Assembly (NCBI RefSeq): GCF_946885725.1
Contig: NZ_CAMPGZ010000240.1
Coordinates: 1 to 5,435, forward strand
Reading direction: 5' to 3'
DNA length: 5,435 nucleotides
From: an uncultured Nocardioides sp.
GTDB taxonomy: Bacteria; Actinomycetota; Actinomycetes; Propionibacteriales; Nocardioidaceae
Shown: positions 1 through 5,435 of the stretch, one piece after another
Position numbering within the stretch: the first letter of the stretch is position 1
Layout of the letters: each line of letters opens with the position of its first letter
Position numbers and translations under genes: made by a program
Notes under the pieces: model-generated
Told to the model about the DNA's origin: nothing
The model's input: the letters and a program-made list of their open reading frames with translations, nothing else
Databases searched by the model: none

Positions 1-614
1 CGCCACGGCACCGGCAACCCGGTGTCGCGGACGTAGAAGCCCGGGAACGCGTCGGTGCGGTAGCCGACGACCGTCACCGACAGAGACTCCAGCCGCTCCA
101 GCGTGGCAGGCACGTCGAGGATCGACTTCACCCCCGCGCACACGACCGTCACCGGCACCTGGCTGAGTGCGCCGAGGTCGGCGGACTCGTCCCAGCTCTC
201 CTGCGCGCCGCGGTGCACGCCGCCCAGTCCGCCGGTGGCGAAGACGCGGATCCCGGCCAGGTTGGCGAGGTACGACGTCGAGGCCACCGTCGTCGCGCCG
301 GTCATGCCGCGCGCCATCACCGGCCCGAGGTCGCGGATGCTCGCCTTCACGACCTCGTCGTCCTCGGCGACACGCGTGAGCAGCTCGTCGTCGAGACCGA
401 TCCGGACCATGCCGTCGACGATCGCGATGGTCGCGGGCACTGCCCCCTCCCGCCGTACCGCCGCCTCGATCTCGCGCGCGGTCGACGCCGCCGACTCGGT
501 CGGCAGGCCGTGGCTGATGATCGTGGACTCGAGCGCCACGACGCCCGTCCCCGATGCAATAGCGTCGGACACCTCGGTGGACACGTGCAGGGGAAGTGCG
601 GTCACGCCGGGCAT
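1..614 (-). CDS. psuG: Pseudouridine-5'-phosphate glycosidase PsuG (partial, C-terminus beyond left edge)
   Basis: PsuG reversibly splits pseudouridine 5'-phosphate into uracil and ribose 5-phosphate in the cytoplasm, the second step of pseudouridine salvage. The minus-strand reading from ATG at 614 gives 204 residues without a stop before the window edge; the family is about 300 residues long, so roughly the last third is missing. Family motifs appear in order: [13 protein letters not shown] (25-38), VVKASIRDL (88-96), GGLGGVHRG (128-136), ESADL (143-147), [10 protein letters not shown] (158-167) and [11 protein letters not shown] (184-194). By comparison with E. coli PsuG, Glu29, Lys90, Asp146 and Lys163 (the Schiff-base lysine) match the known active-site residues Glu31, Lys93, Asp149 and Lys166 with a constant small offset, so the visible part looks functional. 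The start lacks a well-placed ribosome-binding site (GAAGG lies 13 bases upstream); GTG at codon 11 is an alternative. The gene is divergent from the PfkB kinase, 39 bases away. Confidence 0.95.
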   Translation of the reverse strand, partial: MPGVTALPLHVSTEVSDAIASGTGVVALESTIISHGLPTESAASTAREIEAAVRREGAVPATIAIVDGMVRIGLDDELLTRVAEDDEVVKASIRDLGPVMARGMTGATTVASTSYLANLAGIRVFATGGLGGVHRGAQESWDESADLGALSQVPVTVVCAGVKSILDVPATLERLESLSVTVVGYRTDAFPGFYVRDTGLPVPW

Positions 615-653
615 TGTGCCGGAGAGACCTTCGACGACGGACAGGGCAGGTGG
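615..653. promoter_or_regulatory. 39-bp divergent intergenic region between psuG and the PfkB kinase
   Basis: These 39 bases are all that separates the two divergent start codons (ATG at 614 minus, ATG at 654 plus). They must hold or adjoin the 5' control elements of both genes. I see no TAnnnT hexamer close to either start. The kinase has a modest AGG-containing site immediately before its ATG. A TAGCGT hexamer at 560-565 inside psuG could be a plus-strand -10 giving a leader of about 80 bases, but this is speculative. Promoters for the two genes may therefore lie inside each other's coding sequence. Confidence 0.3.
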
Positions 654-1498
654 ATGGCGGTCAGCGTGGTGTGCGTCGGTGACGTGATGCTGGACGTGAT
701 CGTCGAGGTCCCCGAGGGGCTCGTGCCCGACGACGACACCCCCGCCGGCATCTCGTTCGCCTCGGGCGGCCAGGCGGCCAACGTCGCGGCCTGGGTGGTC
801 GCCCTCGGCGGGACCGCTCGCGTGATCGGGCCCGTGTCGTCGACGGGTCACGGGGTGATCGTCAAGAACGCGCTGGAGGAGCGCGGGGTCGAGATGTGCG
901 GCCCGCGCGTGGAGCGAGCCGGTGCGGTCGTCTCGCTCGTGGAGCACGGCCGCCGCTCGATGGCCTCCGACCCCGGCGACACCACGTGGCTGACCCGGCT
1001 CGACGCGACCTACCTGCCGGAGAGCTTCGACTGGCTGTTCGTGTCCGGCTACGCACTCCTGCGCTGCCCGACCCCGTGGGTGCTCACGTCGTTCGTCGGA
1101 GCGGCACGTGCGCGCGGTGCGCGGGTCGCGGTCGACCTCGGGTCGGCCTCCATGATCGAGGCGTACGGCGGGGGTCGCTACCGCGACCTGTGCGCCTCTC
1201 TCGAGCCGGCCGTGGTGCTGGGCAACGACGCCGAGTGGGAGGCGGTCTCGCGGGGTCCCGGAGGCTCCGGGTTCGAGCCCGGTGGCCGCACCGTGCTGGT
1301 GCTCAAGCACGGCGCACGTGGCGCCACCTTCGTCATCGACGGCGTCAGCGACGACCGGCAGACCGTGGCCGGTCCCGTCGTGGACGTCACGGGGGCCGGC
1401 GACGCGGTGACCGCGGGCTTCCTGGGGGGCGGCGTCGACCTGGCGATGGAGGCGGCCGCCCGCTGCGTGGGCGTGGTCGGCGCGCAGCCGAGGTCCGC

Positions 1499-1502
<4 letters not shown>
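654..1502 (+). CDS. PfkB-family carbohydrate kinase, candidate pseudouridine kinase (PsuK-like)
   Basis: This 282-residue ribokinase/PfkB-fold enzyme should phosphorylate a sugar or nucleoside hydroxyl using ATP in the cytoplasm. The first PfkB signature region is [16 protein letters not shown] (38-53) after the N-terminal GDVMLD strand (9-14). The nucleotide-side motifs are GNDAEWEAV (190-198) and VLKHGARGA (216-224). The second signature is [13 protein letters not shown] (244-256), with the catalytic base predicted at Asp250. The open frame extends upstream to 213, but that stretch is antisense to psuG and unrelated to the family; ATG 654, ten residues before the MLD strand and preceded by an AGG-rich site, fits. 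The divergent psuG neighbour suggests pseudouridine as substrate, since kinase and glycosidase usually occur together, but the sequence alone does not fix the substrate; ribose, adenosine or another sugar remain possible. Its stop overlaps the arfB start (ATGA), implying one transcript and translational coupling. Confidence 0.9.
1490..1493 (+). promoter_or_regulatory. Ribosome-binding site of arfB (GAGG)
   Basis: GAGG sits five bases before the ATG at 1499, inside the last codons of the kinase. The good spacing supports this start, and hence the four-base ATGA overlap of the two genes. Confidence 0.6.
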
Positions 1503-1912
<410 letters not shown>

Positions 1913-1923
1913 CCACCCCCGGG

Positions 1924-2523
1924 TCAGTTGCGCGAGACCCAGTCGCTCCAGGCGGCCGACTCGGCGGCGGTGTCGTGGCCGCTGTCGAAGTAGAAGACCG
2001 AGTCCTTGTGGTGCGTCGTGGTCGCCCGGGCGGCGTTGACGTTGACCCGGACCGCTCCGGGCGAGCCCAGGCAGTCGCGGTCGAGCTTCACCGTCACGCG
2101 GTTGGTGGAGTAGGTGACCTTGTGCTTGGCATCGCATGAGACTTCGGAGTTGGACCGGTTGAACACCCGGTGCACGCCCTTGGGGTCGCGCCGGCTGGTC
2201 TCCACCAGCACTGTGCGGATCACCTTGCCCTGCTTGCCCTGGAGCCGGACAGCGAACTGCTCGTAGGCGTCCTTGCGGCGCAGGTCCGCGAAGTACAGCC
2301 GCACCAGGACCTCGCCGCCCTTGTAGCGCACCACCGTGCGGGTGAGGTCACCCTGCACCGTCGTCGGAGAAAGCTCTGCCGCGGTGCTGCTCGTCTCCCT
2401 CCAGACGTCACCGCGCGCATCGGCGATCGTGAGCTCGGCCGCGGACGCGGGAGCGACGGTGGCGACGGCGGACAGGGTCGCGGCGGCGGCCGCGACCACG
2501 GCGAAGCGGGTGCGGCGGGTCAC
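1924..2523 (-). CDS. Secreted protein of unknown function
   Basis: The 199-residue product starts at GTG with a clear Sec signal peptide: TRRTR (2-6), an alanine/valine-rich hydrophobic core (about 7-24) and a signal peptidase I site PASA|AE, with cleavage after residue 28. There is no lipobox cysteine, so it should be released rather than lipid-anchored. The mature part begins LTIADARGDVW and looks beta-rich, with alternating hydrophobic strands such as EVLVRLYFADL and KVIRTVLVET. Two cysteines (130 and 151) flank a strand and could form a disulfide. I do not recognise a catalytic motif or named family. The opening resembles the 'D..GD' start of many actinobacterial exported beta-sandwich proteins, but that is impression only. 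It lies three bases after the stop of the nuclease-like gene, on the same strand and in the same frame, so co-transcription is likely; a possible promoter of its own is listed separately. Confidence 0.85.
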   Translation of the reverse strand: MTRRTRFAVVAAAAATLSAVATVAPASAAELTIADARGDVWRETSSTAAELSPTTVQGDLTRTVVRYKGGEVLVRLYFADLRRKDAYEQFAVRLQGKQGKVIRTVLVETSRRDPKGVHRVFNRSNSEVSCDAKHKVTYSTNRVTVKLDRDCLGSPGAVRVNVNAARATTTHHKDSVFYFDSGHDTAAESAAWSDWVSRN

Positions 2524-2526
2524 AGC

Positions 2527-3492
2527 TCAGAACTCTAGCCGCGCGACGACGCCCGCGTGGTCGGACGGCCAGAGTCCGCCCGGCCGCGTGCGGTCCTCCG
2601 GCTGGTCGCCGACGACGCGGCACTCACGGACGTCGGCGTCACGCACGAAGACGTAGTCGATCCGCTCGTCGAGCTTGCTCACCGGGTTGTCGAGCACCGG
2701 GCCCTGCCCGCACGTGAAGCCGCCGGCGGAGTCGTTGCCGGCGGCGGTCCAGGCGTCGACGTACGGCGCCGGCATCCCGACCGCGTCCGGCCGCGCGTTG
2801 AAGTCGCCGACCACGACCACCGGGCAGCCCGGGTCGTCGATCGCGGCGAGCAGCTCGTCGCGCTGCGCGTCGCGCGGGACGGCGTCGTAGGCCTCGGTGT
2901 GGGTCACGACGAACTGCAGCGGCCGCCCGGCCGCGGTGCCGTCGACGGCTCCCCAGCTGCGCAGGATCGGGAACGTCACGCCGTCGATGCCGGTGGGCAT
3001 CTCCAGCGCGGCCTCGAACGTCCCGGTGCGCTCGGTGCTCACGGTGAACGGGCCGCCACGTCGCACCAGCACGGCGTTGGCGCCGAGAATGCTCATCCAC
3101 CGATCACCCACCGGCAGGCCTCCCGCGAAGCTCTCGTTGACCGCGTGCACGTCGTACGCAGCACCCTCGGTCTCGCAGGCGGCGAGCAGTAGCGGCAGGA
3201 ACTCCACGAGCGGCTCGTCCGCGCCGAGCGAGCCGTCCGGGAGGATCGGCGCGGAGCCCCAGCGCGACAGCTCCTGGAGCCCGACGACGTCGACGCCTTC
3301 GCGCACAAGGATCTGGGCGATGGCGCGCGCCCGCTGCGCGAAGTCGGTAGCGGCCAGCTGCTCGGTCACCAGCGCCGCACGTTCCTCGAGCTCGTCGACG
3401 GTGGTGGCCTCGAAGAGCAGGGCGAGGTCGGCCCCGAGGTAGACGTTGTACGTCGCCACGGTCAGCGCGCCGGGGCCGGTGCTCAGGGTCAT
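2527..3492 (-). CDS. Endonuclease/exonuclease/phosphatase (EEP) superfamily hydrolase
   Basis: This is a metal-dependent phosphodiesterase-fold protein of 321 residues (324 if started at ATG 3501). Numbering from 3501, the EEP signature residues all appear in order: ATYNVYLGADL (16-26, metal-site Asn19), VVGLQEL (72-78, metal-ligand Glu77), VVTHTEAYD (198-206), VVVGDFNARPD (229-239, catalytic Asp233 and Asn235), RIDYVFV (280-286) and WPSDHAGVV (311-319, with Asp314-His315). The active site therefore looks complete. There is no signal peptide or membrane segment, so it is probably cytoplasmic. The substrate cannot be told from these motifs: the family includes DNA repair nucleases, sphingomyelinases and inositol phosphatases. 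I prefer ATG 3492 because a CACGAT hexamer lies seven bases upstream, but ATG 3501 is nearly as good. The open frame continues to 4293 only as an antisense shadow. It is divergent from the PemK-like gene (29 bases) and followed three bases later by the secreted-protein gene. Confidence 0.88.
   Translation of the reverse strand: MTLSTGPGALTVATYNVYLGADLALLFEATTVDELEERAALVTEQLAATDFAQRARAIAQILVREGVDVVGLQELSRWGSAPILPDGSLGADEPLVEFLPLLLAACETEGAAYDVHAVNESFAGGLPVGDRWMSILGANAVLVRRGGPFTVSTERTGTFEAALEMPTGIDGVTFPILRSWGAVDGTAAGRPLQFVVTHTEAYDAVPRDAQRDELLAAIDDPGCPVVVVGDFNARPDAVGMPAPYVDAWTAAGNDSAGGFTCGQGPVLDNPVSKLDERIDYVFVRDADVRECRVVGDQPEDRTRPGGLWPSDHAGVVARLEF
2532..2537 (-). promoter_or_regulatory. Candidate -10 element (TAGAGT) for the secreted-protein gene
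   Basis: On the minus strand TAGAGT matches the actinobacterial -10 pattern TAnnnT and ends eight bases before the GTG start at 2523, as expected for a leaderless or nearly leaderless mRNA. It is built from a rare CTA leucine codon followed by GAG at the very end of the upstream hydrolase gene. No convincing -35 is visible. Confidence 0.4.
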
Positions 3493-3509
3493 GGCGGGCA
3501 TCGTGCCAG

Positions 3510-3515
3510 TACGGT
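3510..3515 (+). promoter_or_regulatory. Candidate -10 element (TACGGT) for the PemK/MazF-like gene
   Basis: TACGGT fits TAnnnT and ends six bases before ATG 3522, with no Shine-Dalgarno sequence between them. This is the classical arrangement of a leaderless actinobacterial transcript. The mirror region on the minus strand carries CACGAT (3500-3505) seven bases before ATG 3492, so the 29-base gap may hold two facing promoters. No clear -35 is seen for either. Confidence 0.5.
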
Positions 3516-3521
3516 GCCCCC

Positions 3522-3908
3522 ATGACGACGTACTCCCCCGAGCTGGACGGCGAGCCGGACCCCGGCGAGGTGGTCTGGGCCTGGGTGCCCTACGAGGACG
3601 ACCCGAGCCAGGGCAAGGACCGGCCCGTGCTGGTGATCGGGCGTGAGGGCACGTCGCTGGTGTGCCTCTACATGACCAGCAAGGACCACGACCGCGACGT
3701 CGACGACGAGGCGCGATGGGGCCGCTACTGGATGGACGTCGGCACCGGCGCCTGGGACTCGCAGGGCCGGCCGAGCGAGATCCGGCTGGACCGGCTGCTG
3801 ACCCTCGAGGAGTCCGAGGTACGACGTGAGGGCGCCGCCATGGACCGGGGGATGTTCGACGCGGTGGTCGCCGCGGCCAAGGAGCACTGGCAGCGGGACG
3901 CCGACTGA
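3522..3908 (+). CDS. PemK/MazF-family protein (type II toxin-like), no adjacent antitoxin
   Basis: The 128-residue product has the PemK/MazF opening PGEVVWAWVPYEDD (14-27) followed by GKDRPVLVIGR (31-41), the strand-turn that in MazF endoribonucleases carries the catalytic arginine (Arg34 here). CLYMTSKDHDR (48-58) supplies the conserved Thr/Ser (Thr52-Ser53). The C-terminal part, including PSEIRLDRLLTLEESEV (about 83-99), resembles the final strand and helix of the fold. MazF-type toxins cut mRNA at short sequences and are normally paired with a small antitoxin. None is present: the upstream gene is divergent and only 29 bases away, and the downstream frame is a different, decayed gene. The product is slightly longer than typical MazF (about 110-120) because of an acidic N-terminal extension and a WGRYWMDVGTGAWD insertion (66-79). 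It may be an antitoxin-free, actinobacteria-specific relative rather than an active toxin. Transcription is probably leaderless. Confidence 0.82.
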   Translation: MTTYSPELDGEPDPGEVVWAWVPYEDDPSQGKDRPVLVIGREGTSLVCLYMTSKDHDRDVDDEARWGRYWMDVGTGAWDSQGRPSEIRLDRLLTLEESEVRREGAAMDRGMFDAVVAAAKEHWQRDAD

Positions 3909-3910
3909 CG

Positions 3911-4317
3911 GTGGACCTCGTGTCGCCGTTCCCCGCAGGCGTGCGCGGACTCGTGCACGCGGTCACGCTCGACGGCCCCCGCGAGACCAGCCTCGAGCCG
4001 GACGCACCCGCGGTGCCGGCGTCCACGGTCGAGGTGCTCGTCGCGCTCGAGGCGGAGCGCGCATTCGCCGACGCCCGGCTCGACCCACGTGAGCGCGTCC
4101 GGGCCTCCGACGCGAACCGCACCACCGGACCGGTCGGGCTGTCGCTGCAGCAGGACGACCTCGAGACGTCGCTGCGCGACCTGCTGGCGGCGTCAGCGTG
4201 GCGGTCGCCGTACTCACCCCCGCCGAGGGCGGCCACCAGGACACGAGGGAGGTCGACGACGCGATCGGGCGAACCGCCGCGGCGGCGGTGCACGAGGTCC
4301 TAGGGTCGAGCGGGTGA
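3911..4317 (+). pseudogene. Internally deleted class A beta-lactamase-like serine hydrolase remnant
   Basis: Two pieces of one family appear in different frames. From GTG 3911 the frame reads about 95 plausible residues: GVRGLVHAVTLDG (10-22), PASTVEVLVALEAERAFAD (36-54), RLDPRERV (56-63), and RTTGPVGLSLQQDDLETSL (69-87) followed by RDLLAAS. This matches the start of actinobacterial class A beta-lactamase-like serine hydrolases, up to just before the expected SDN motif. The same frame then degrades into Pro/Arg-rich junk and stops at 4303. From about 4195 the +1-offset frame reads SVAVAVLTPAEGG, then VDDAIGRTAAAAVHEVLG, and stops at 4317. This resembles the last strand and helix of the same family. 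The middle (SDN, general-base Glu, KTG) is absent, an estimated 130-160 residues, and the frames disagree, so the deletion is not a multiple of three. In addition the SxxK lysine is Glu41 (S38-T-V-E). It follows the PemK stop by two bases. Family assignment is from memory of motifs, not a search. Confidence 0.65.
4301..4306 (+). promoter_or_regulatory. Candidate -10 element (TAGGGT) for the methyltransferase gene
   Basis: TAGGGT fits TAnnnT and ends seven bases before GTG 4314, compatible with a leaderless transcript. It is formed by a rare CTA codon plus GGG within the surviving 3' piece of the decayed upstream gene. No -35 is recognisable in the GC-rich stretch before it. Confidence 0.4.
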
Positions 4318-5138
4318 CCGACTACATCGACGTCAACAAGGCGCTCTGGGACGAGCGCGCCGACGTCCACGCCGCCTCCCCGGACTACAGCCTGTCGCGG
4401 TTCGCGGACGACCCCCAGCACATTTCGCACGTCGTCCGCTTCGACCTGCCGCGGCTCGGCGACATCAGCGGCCAGCGCGCGGTGCACCTGCAGTGCCACA
4501 TCGGCACCGACACGATCTCCCTGGCACGACTCGGCGCGCGGGTCACCGGCCTCGACTTCAGTGCACCCGCGCTCGCGCAGGCGCGCGCCCTGGCCGCGTC
4601 GGCCGGAGTCGAGGTCGACTTCGTCGAGTCGGACCTCTACGGCGCACCGGACGTCCTCCCGCACCATGCGTTCGACCTGGTGTTCACCGGCATCGGCGCG
4701 CTGTGCTGGCTGCCGGACATCCGCCGCTGGGCCGAGGTGGTCGCGACCCTGCTCGCACCGGGCGGACGGCTGTTCATCCGCGAGGGCCACCCGATGCTGT
4801 GGGCGCTCGACGACGAGCGCAGCGACGAGCTGGTCGTGCGCTACCCCTACTTCGAGCAGGCCGAGCCCCACGTCTTCGACGCCGACGGCACGTACGTCGA
4901 GACCGACGCGTCGTTCCAGAACACCGCCTCGCACGAGTGGAACCACGGCCTCGGCGAGATCGTCACCGCGCTGCTCGACCAGGGGCTGACCATCACCGGG
5001 CTGACCGAGCACGAATGCGTGCCGTGGGAGGCGCTGCCCGGGCAGATGGAGGAGCTGCCGGACGGCGAGTACCGCCTCCGCGAGCACCCCGAGCGGCTGC
5101 CGGCGACGTTCACCCTGCAGGCGGTGCGTCCCGCCTGA
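4314..5138 (+). CDS. Class I SAM-dependent methyltransferase
   Basis: The 274-residue product should transfer a methyl group from S-adenosylmethionine to an unidentified acceptor. After an N-terminal helical lead (DYIDVNKALWDERADVH, 3-19) comes motif I, VHLQCHIGTDTISLARLGA (57-75), a variant of the usual GxGxG loop with Cys-His-Ile-Gly. The ribose-binding acidic residue is Asp81 in VTGLDFS (77-83). Motif II/III is VDFVESDLYG (101-110), motif IV FDLVFTGIGALCWL (120-133), and motif VI LLAPGGRLFIREGHP (146-160). The C-terminal third includes EWNHGLGEIVTALLDQGL and a final beta-strand pairing typical of the fold. It closely resembles the small-molecule methyltransferases common in actinobacteria; the substrate is unknown. 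GTG 4314 is chosen because family N-termini start at this DYI region; the longer open frame to 4089 is a shadow. The start overlaps the stop of the decayed gene (GTGA), and the gene converges on hrpA with six bases between stops. Confidence 0.92.
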   Translation: MTDYIDVNKALWDERADVHAASPDYSLSRFADDPQHISHVVRFDLPRLGDISGQRAVHLQCHIGTDTISLARLGARVTGLDFSAPALAQARALAASAGVEVDFVESDLYGAPDVLPHHAFDLVFTGIGALCWLPDIRRWAEVVATLLAPGGRLFIREGHPMLWALDDERSDELVVRYPYFEQAEPHVFDADGTYVETDASFQNTASHEWNHGLGEIVTALLDQGLTITGLTEHECVPWEALPGQMEELPDGEYRLREHPERLPATFTLQAVRPA

Positions 5139-5144
5139 CCGCGC

Positions 5145-5435
5145 TCAGCCGGCCTGGTCGAGGGCCTTGCGGATCCGGGTGTCGGAGACCGGCACGGACG
5201 TGCCGAGCTGCTGCGCCCACAGGCTGACCCGGTACTCCTCCAGCAGCCAGCCCACCCGGCGCAGCTGCTGGCTCGGCAGCCGGCCCTCGGGCAGCGCCGC
5301 GAGCCGGTGCAGGTAGGCCTCCTGCAGGCCACTGACCTGGTCCATCAGCTGGCGGTCGCGGTTGACCTCGCGCGGGAGCCGCTCGCGGCGCTGGGCGACG
5401 GCGGCGAGGTAGCGCGGGTAGTGCCGCAGCCACGT
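5145..5435 (-). CDS. hrpA: ATP-dependent RNA helicase HrpA, C-terminal fragment (5' part beyond right edge)
   Basis: The minus-strand frame is open from the window edge to the TGA at 5145-5147 and gives the final 96 residues of a much larger protein (HrpA is about 1,300 residues). It begins in the C-terminal DUF3418-type region with WLRHYPRYLAAVAQRRERL and continues with a helical stretch containing MDQVSGLQEAYLHRLAAL. It ends with the characteristic QLRRVGWLLEEYRVSLWAQ followed by LGTSVPVSDTRIRKAL. This closing block corresponds to the conserved HrpA ending (RWMiEElRVSLFAQ-LGT-pvSdkRi). HrpA is a DEAH-box helicase that in E. coli rescues stalled or collided ribosomes and processes some mRNAs. 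The helicase motor itself lies outside the window, so activity cannot be judged. Any shorter start inside the window is an internal methionine. Confidence 0.92.
   Translation of the reverse strand, partial: TWLRHYPRYLAAVAQRRERLPREVNRDRQLMDQVSGLQEAYLHRLAALPEGRLPSQQLRRVGWLLEEYRVSLWAQQLGTSVPVSDTRIRKALDQAG

Noticed and set aside
213..653. Upstream extension of the kinase reading frame by 147 residues
   Set aside because: It is fully antisense to psuG and has no kinase-family similarity; the family N-terminus begins at ATG 654.
2527..4293. 588-residue minus-strand open frame
   Set aside because: Only the part from 3492/3501 onward carries EEP motifs. The upstream 260 or so residues are antisense to the PemK-like gene and the decayed gene and are Arg/Pro/Ser-rich, typical of a GC-rich shadow frame.
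3911..4303. Intact 130-residue hypothetical protein
   Set aside because: The last 35 or so residues turn abruptly Pro/Arg/Ser-rich, while the neighbouring frame over the same bases gives a coherent family-like C-terminus ending at a GTGA overlap. A deletion with frame change explains this better.
3963..5087. 374-residue minus-strand open frame opposite the methyltransferase
   Set aside because: The plus strand holds a complete methyltransferase with ordered SAM motifs; the antisense frame has no recognisable domain.
5135..5148. CTGA / TCAG inverted repeat between the methyltransferase and hrpA stops as a terminator
   Set aside because: A four-base stem that arises automatically from two convergent TGA codons; no T tract.

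Overview
The window is very GC-rich and tightly packed, with gaps of a few to a few tens of bases between genes. Codon use is strongly GC-biased, GTG starts are common, and several starts look leaderless. The gene set (PsuG, ArfB, actinobacterial-type PemK/MazF, HrpA with its long C-terminal domain) fits a chromosomal segment of a high-GC actinobacterium. A Nocardioidaceae-like organism is my best guess, but no marker in the window fixes the genus. I see no tRNA, rRNA, CRISPR, insertion sequence or phage gene, and no gene-free stretch longer than about 40 bases.

Layout: (1) 1-614, minus: 5' two thirds of psuG (pseudouridine-5'-phosphate glycosidase), running off the left edge. (2) 654-1502, plus: a PfkB-family sugar kinase, divergent from psuG and a good candidate for the partner pseudouridine kinase. 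(3) 1499-1912, plus: arfB, a GGQ ribosome-rescue hydrolase, overlapping the kinase by four bases. (4) 1924-2523, minus: a secreted protein of unknown function. (5) 2527-3492, minus: an endonuclease/exonuclease/phosphatase-fold hydrolase just upstream of (4). (6) 3522-3908, plus: a PemK/MazF-family protein with no antitoxin beside it. (7) 3911-4317, plus: a decayed gene that I read as a class A beta-lactamase-like serine hydrolase with its middle deleted. (8) 4314-5138, plus: a class I SAM-dependent methyltransferase. (9) 5145-5435, minus: the C-terminal end of hrpA, running off the right edge.

How they fit together: psuG and the kinase plausibly form a pseudouridine salvage pair (kinase makes pseudouridine 5'-phosphate, PsuG splits it to uracil and ribose 5-phosphate). 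arfB is translationally coupled to the kinase, so an RNA-turnover/ribosome-rescue theme is possible, although shared transcription alone could explain it. The remaining genes look like unrelated neighbours.

The most notable points are the internally deleted beta-lactamase-like remnant, in which the SxxK lysine is also glutamate, and a repeated arrangement of TAnnnT -10-like hexamers 6-8 bases before start codons, two of them built from rare CTA leucine codons at the end of the preceding gene. I found no convincing new multi-gene system.
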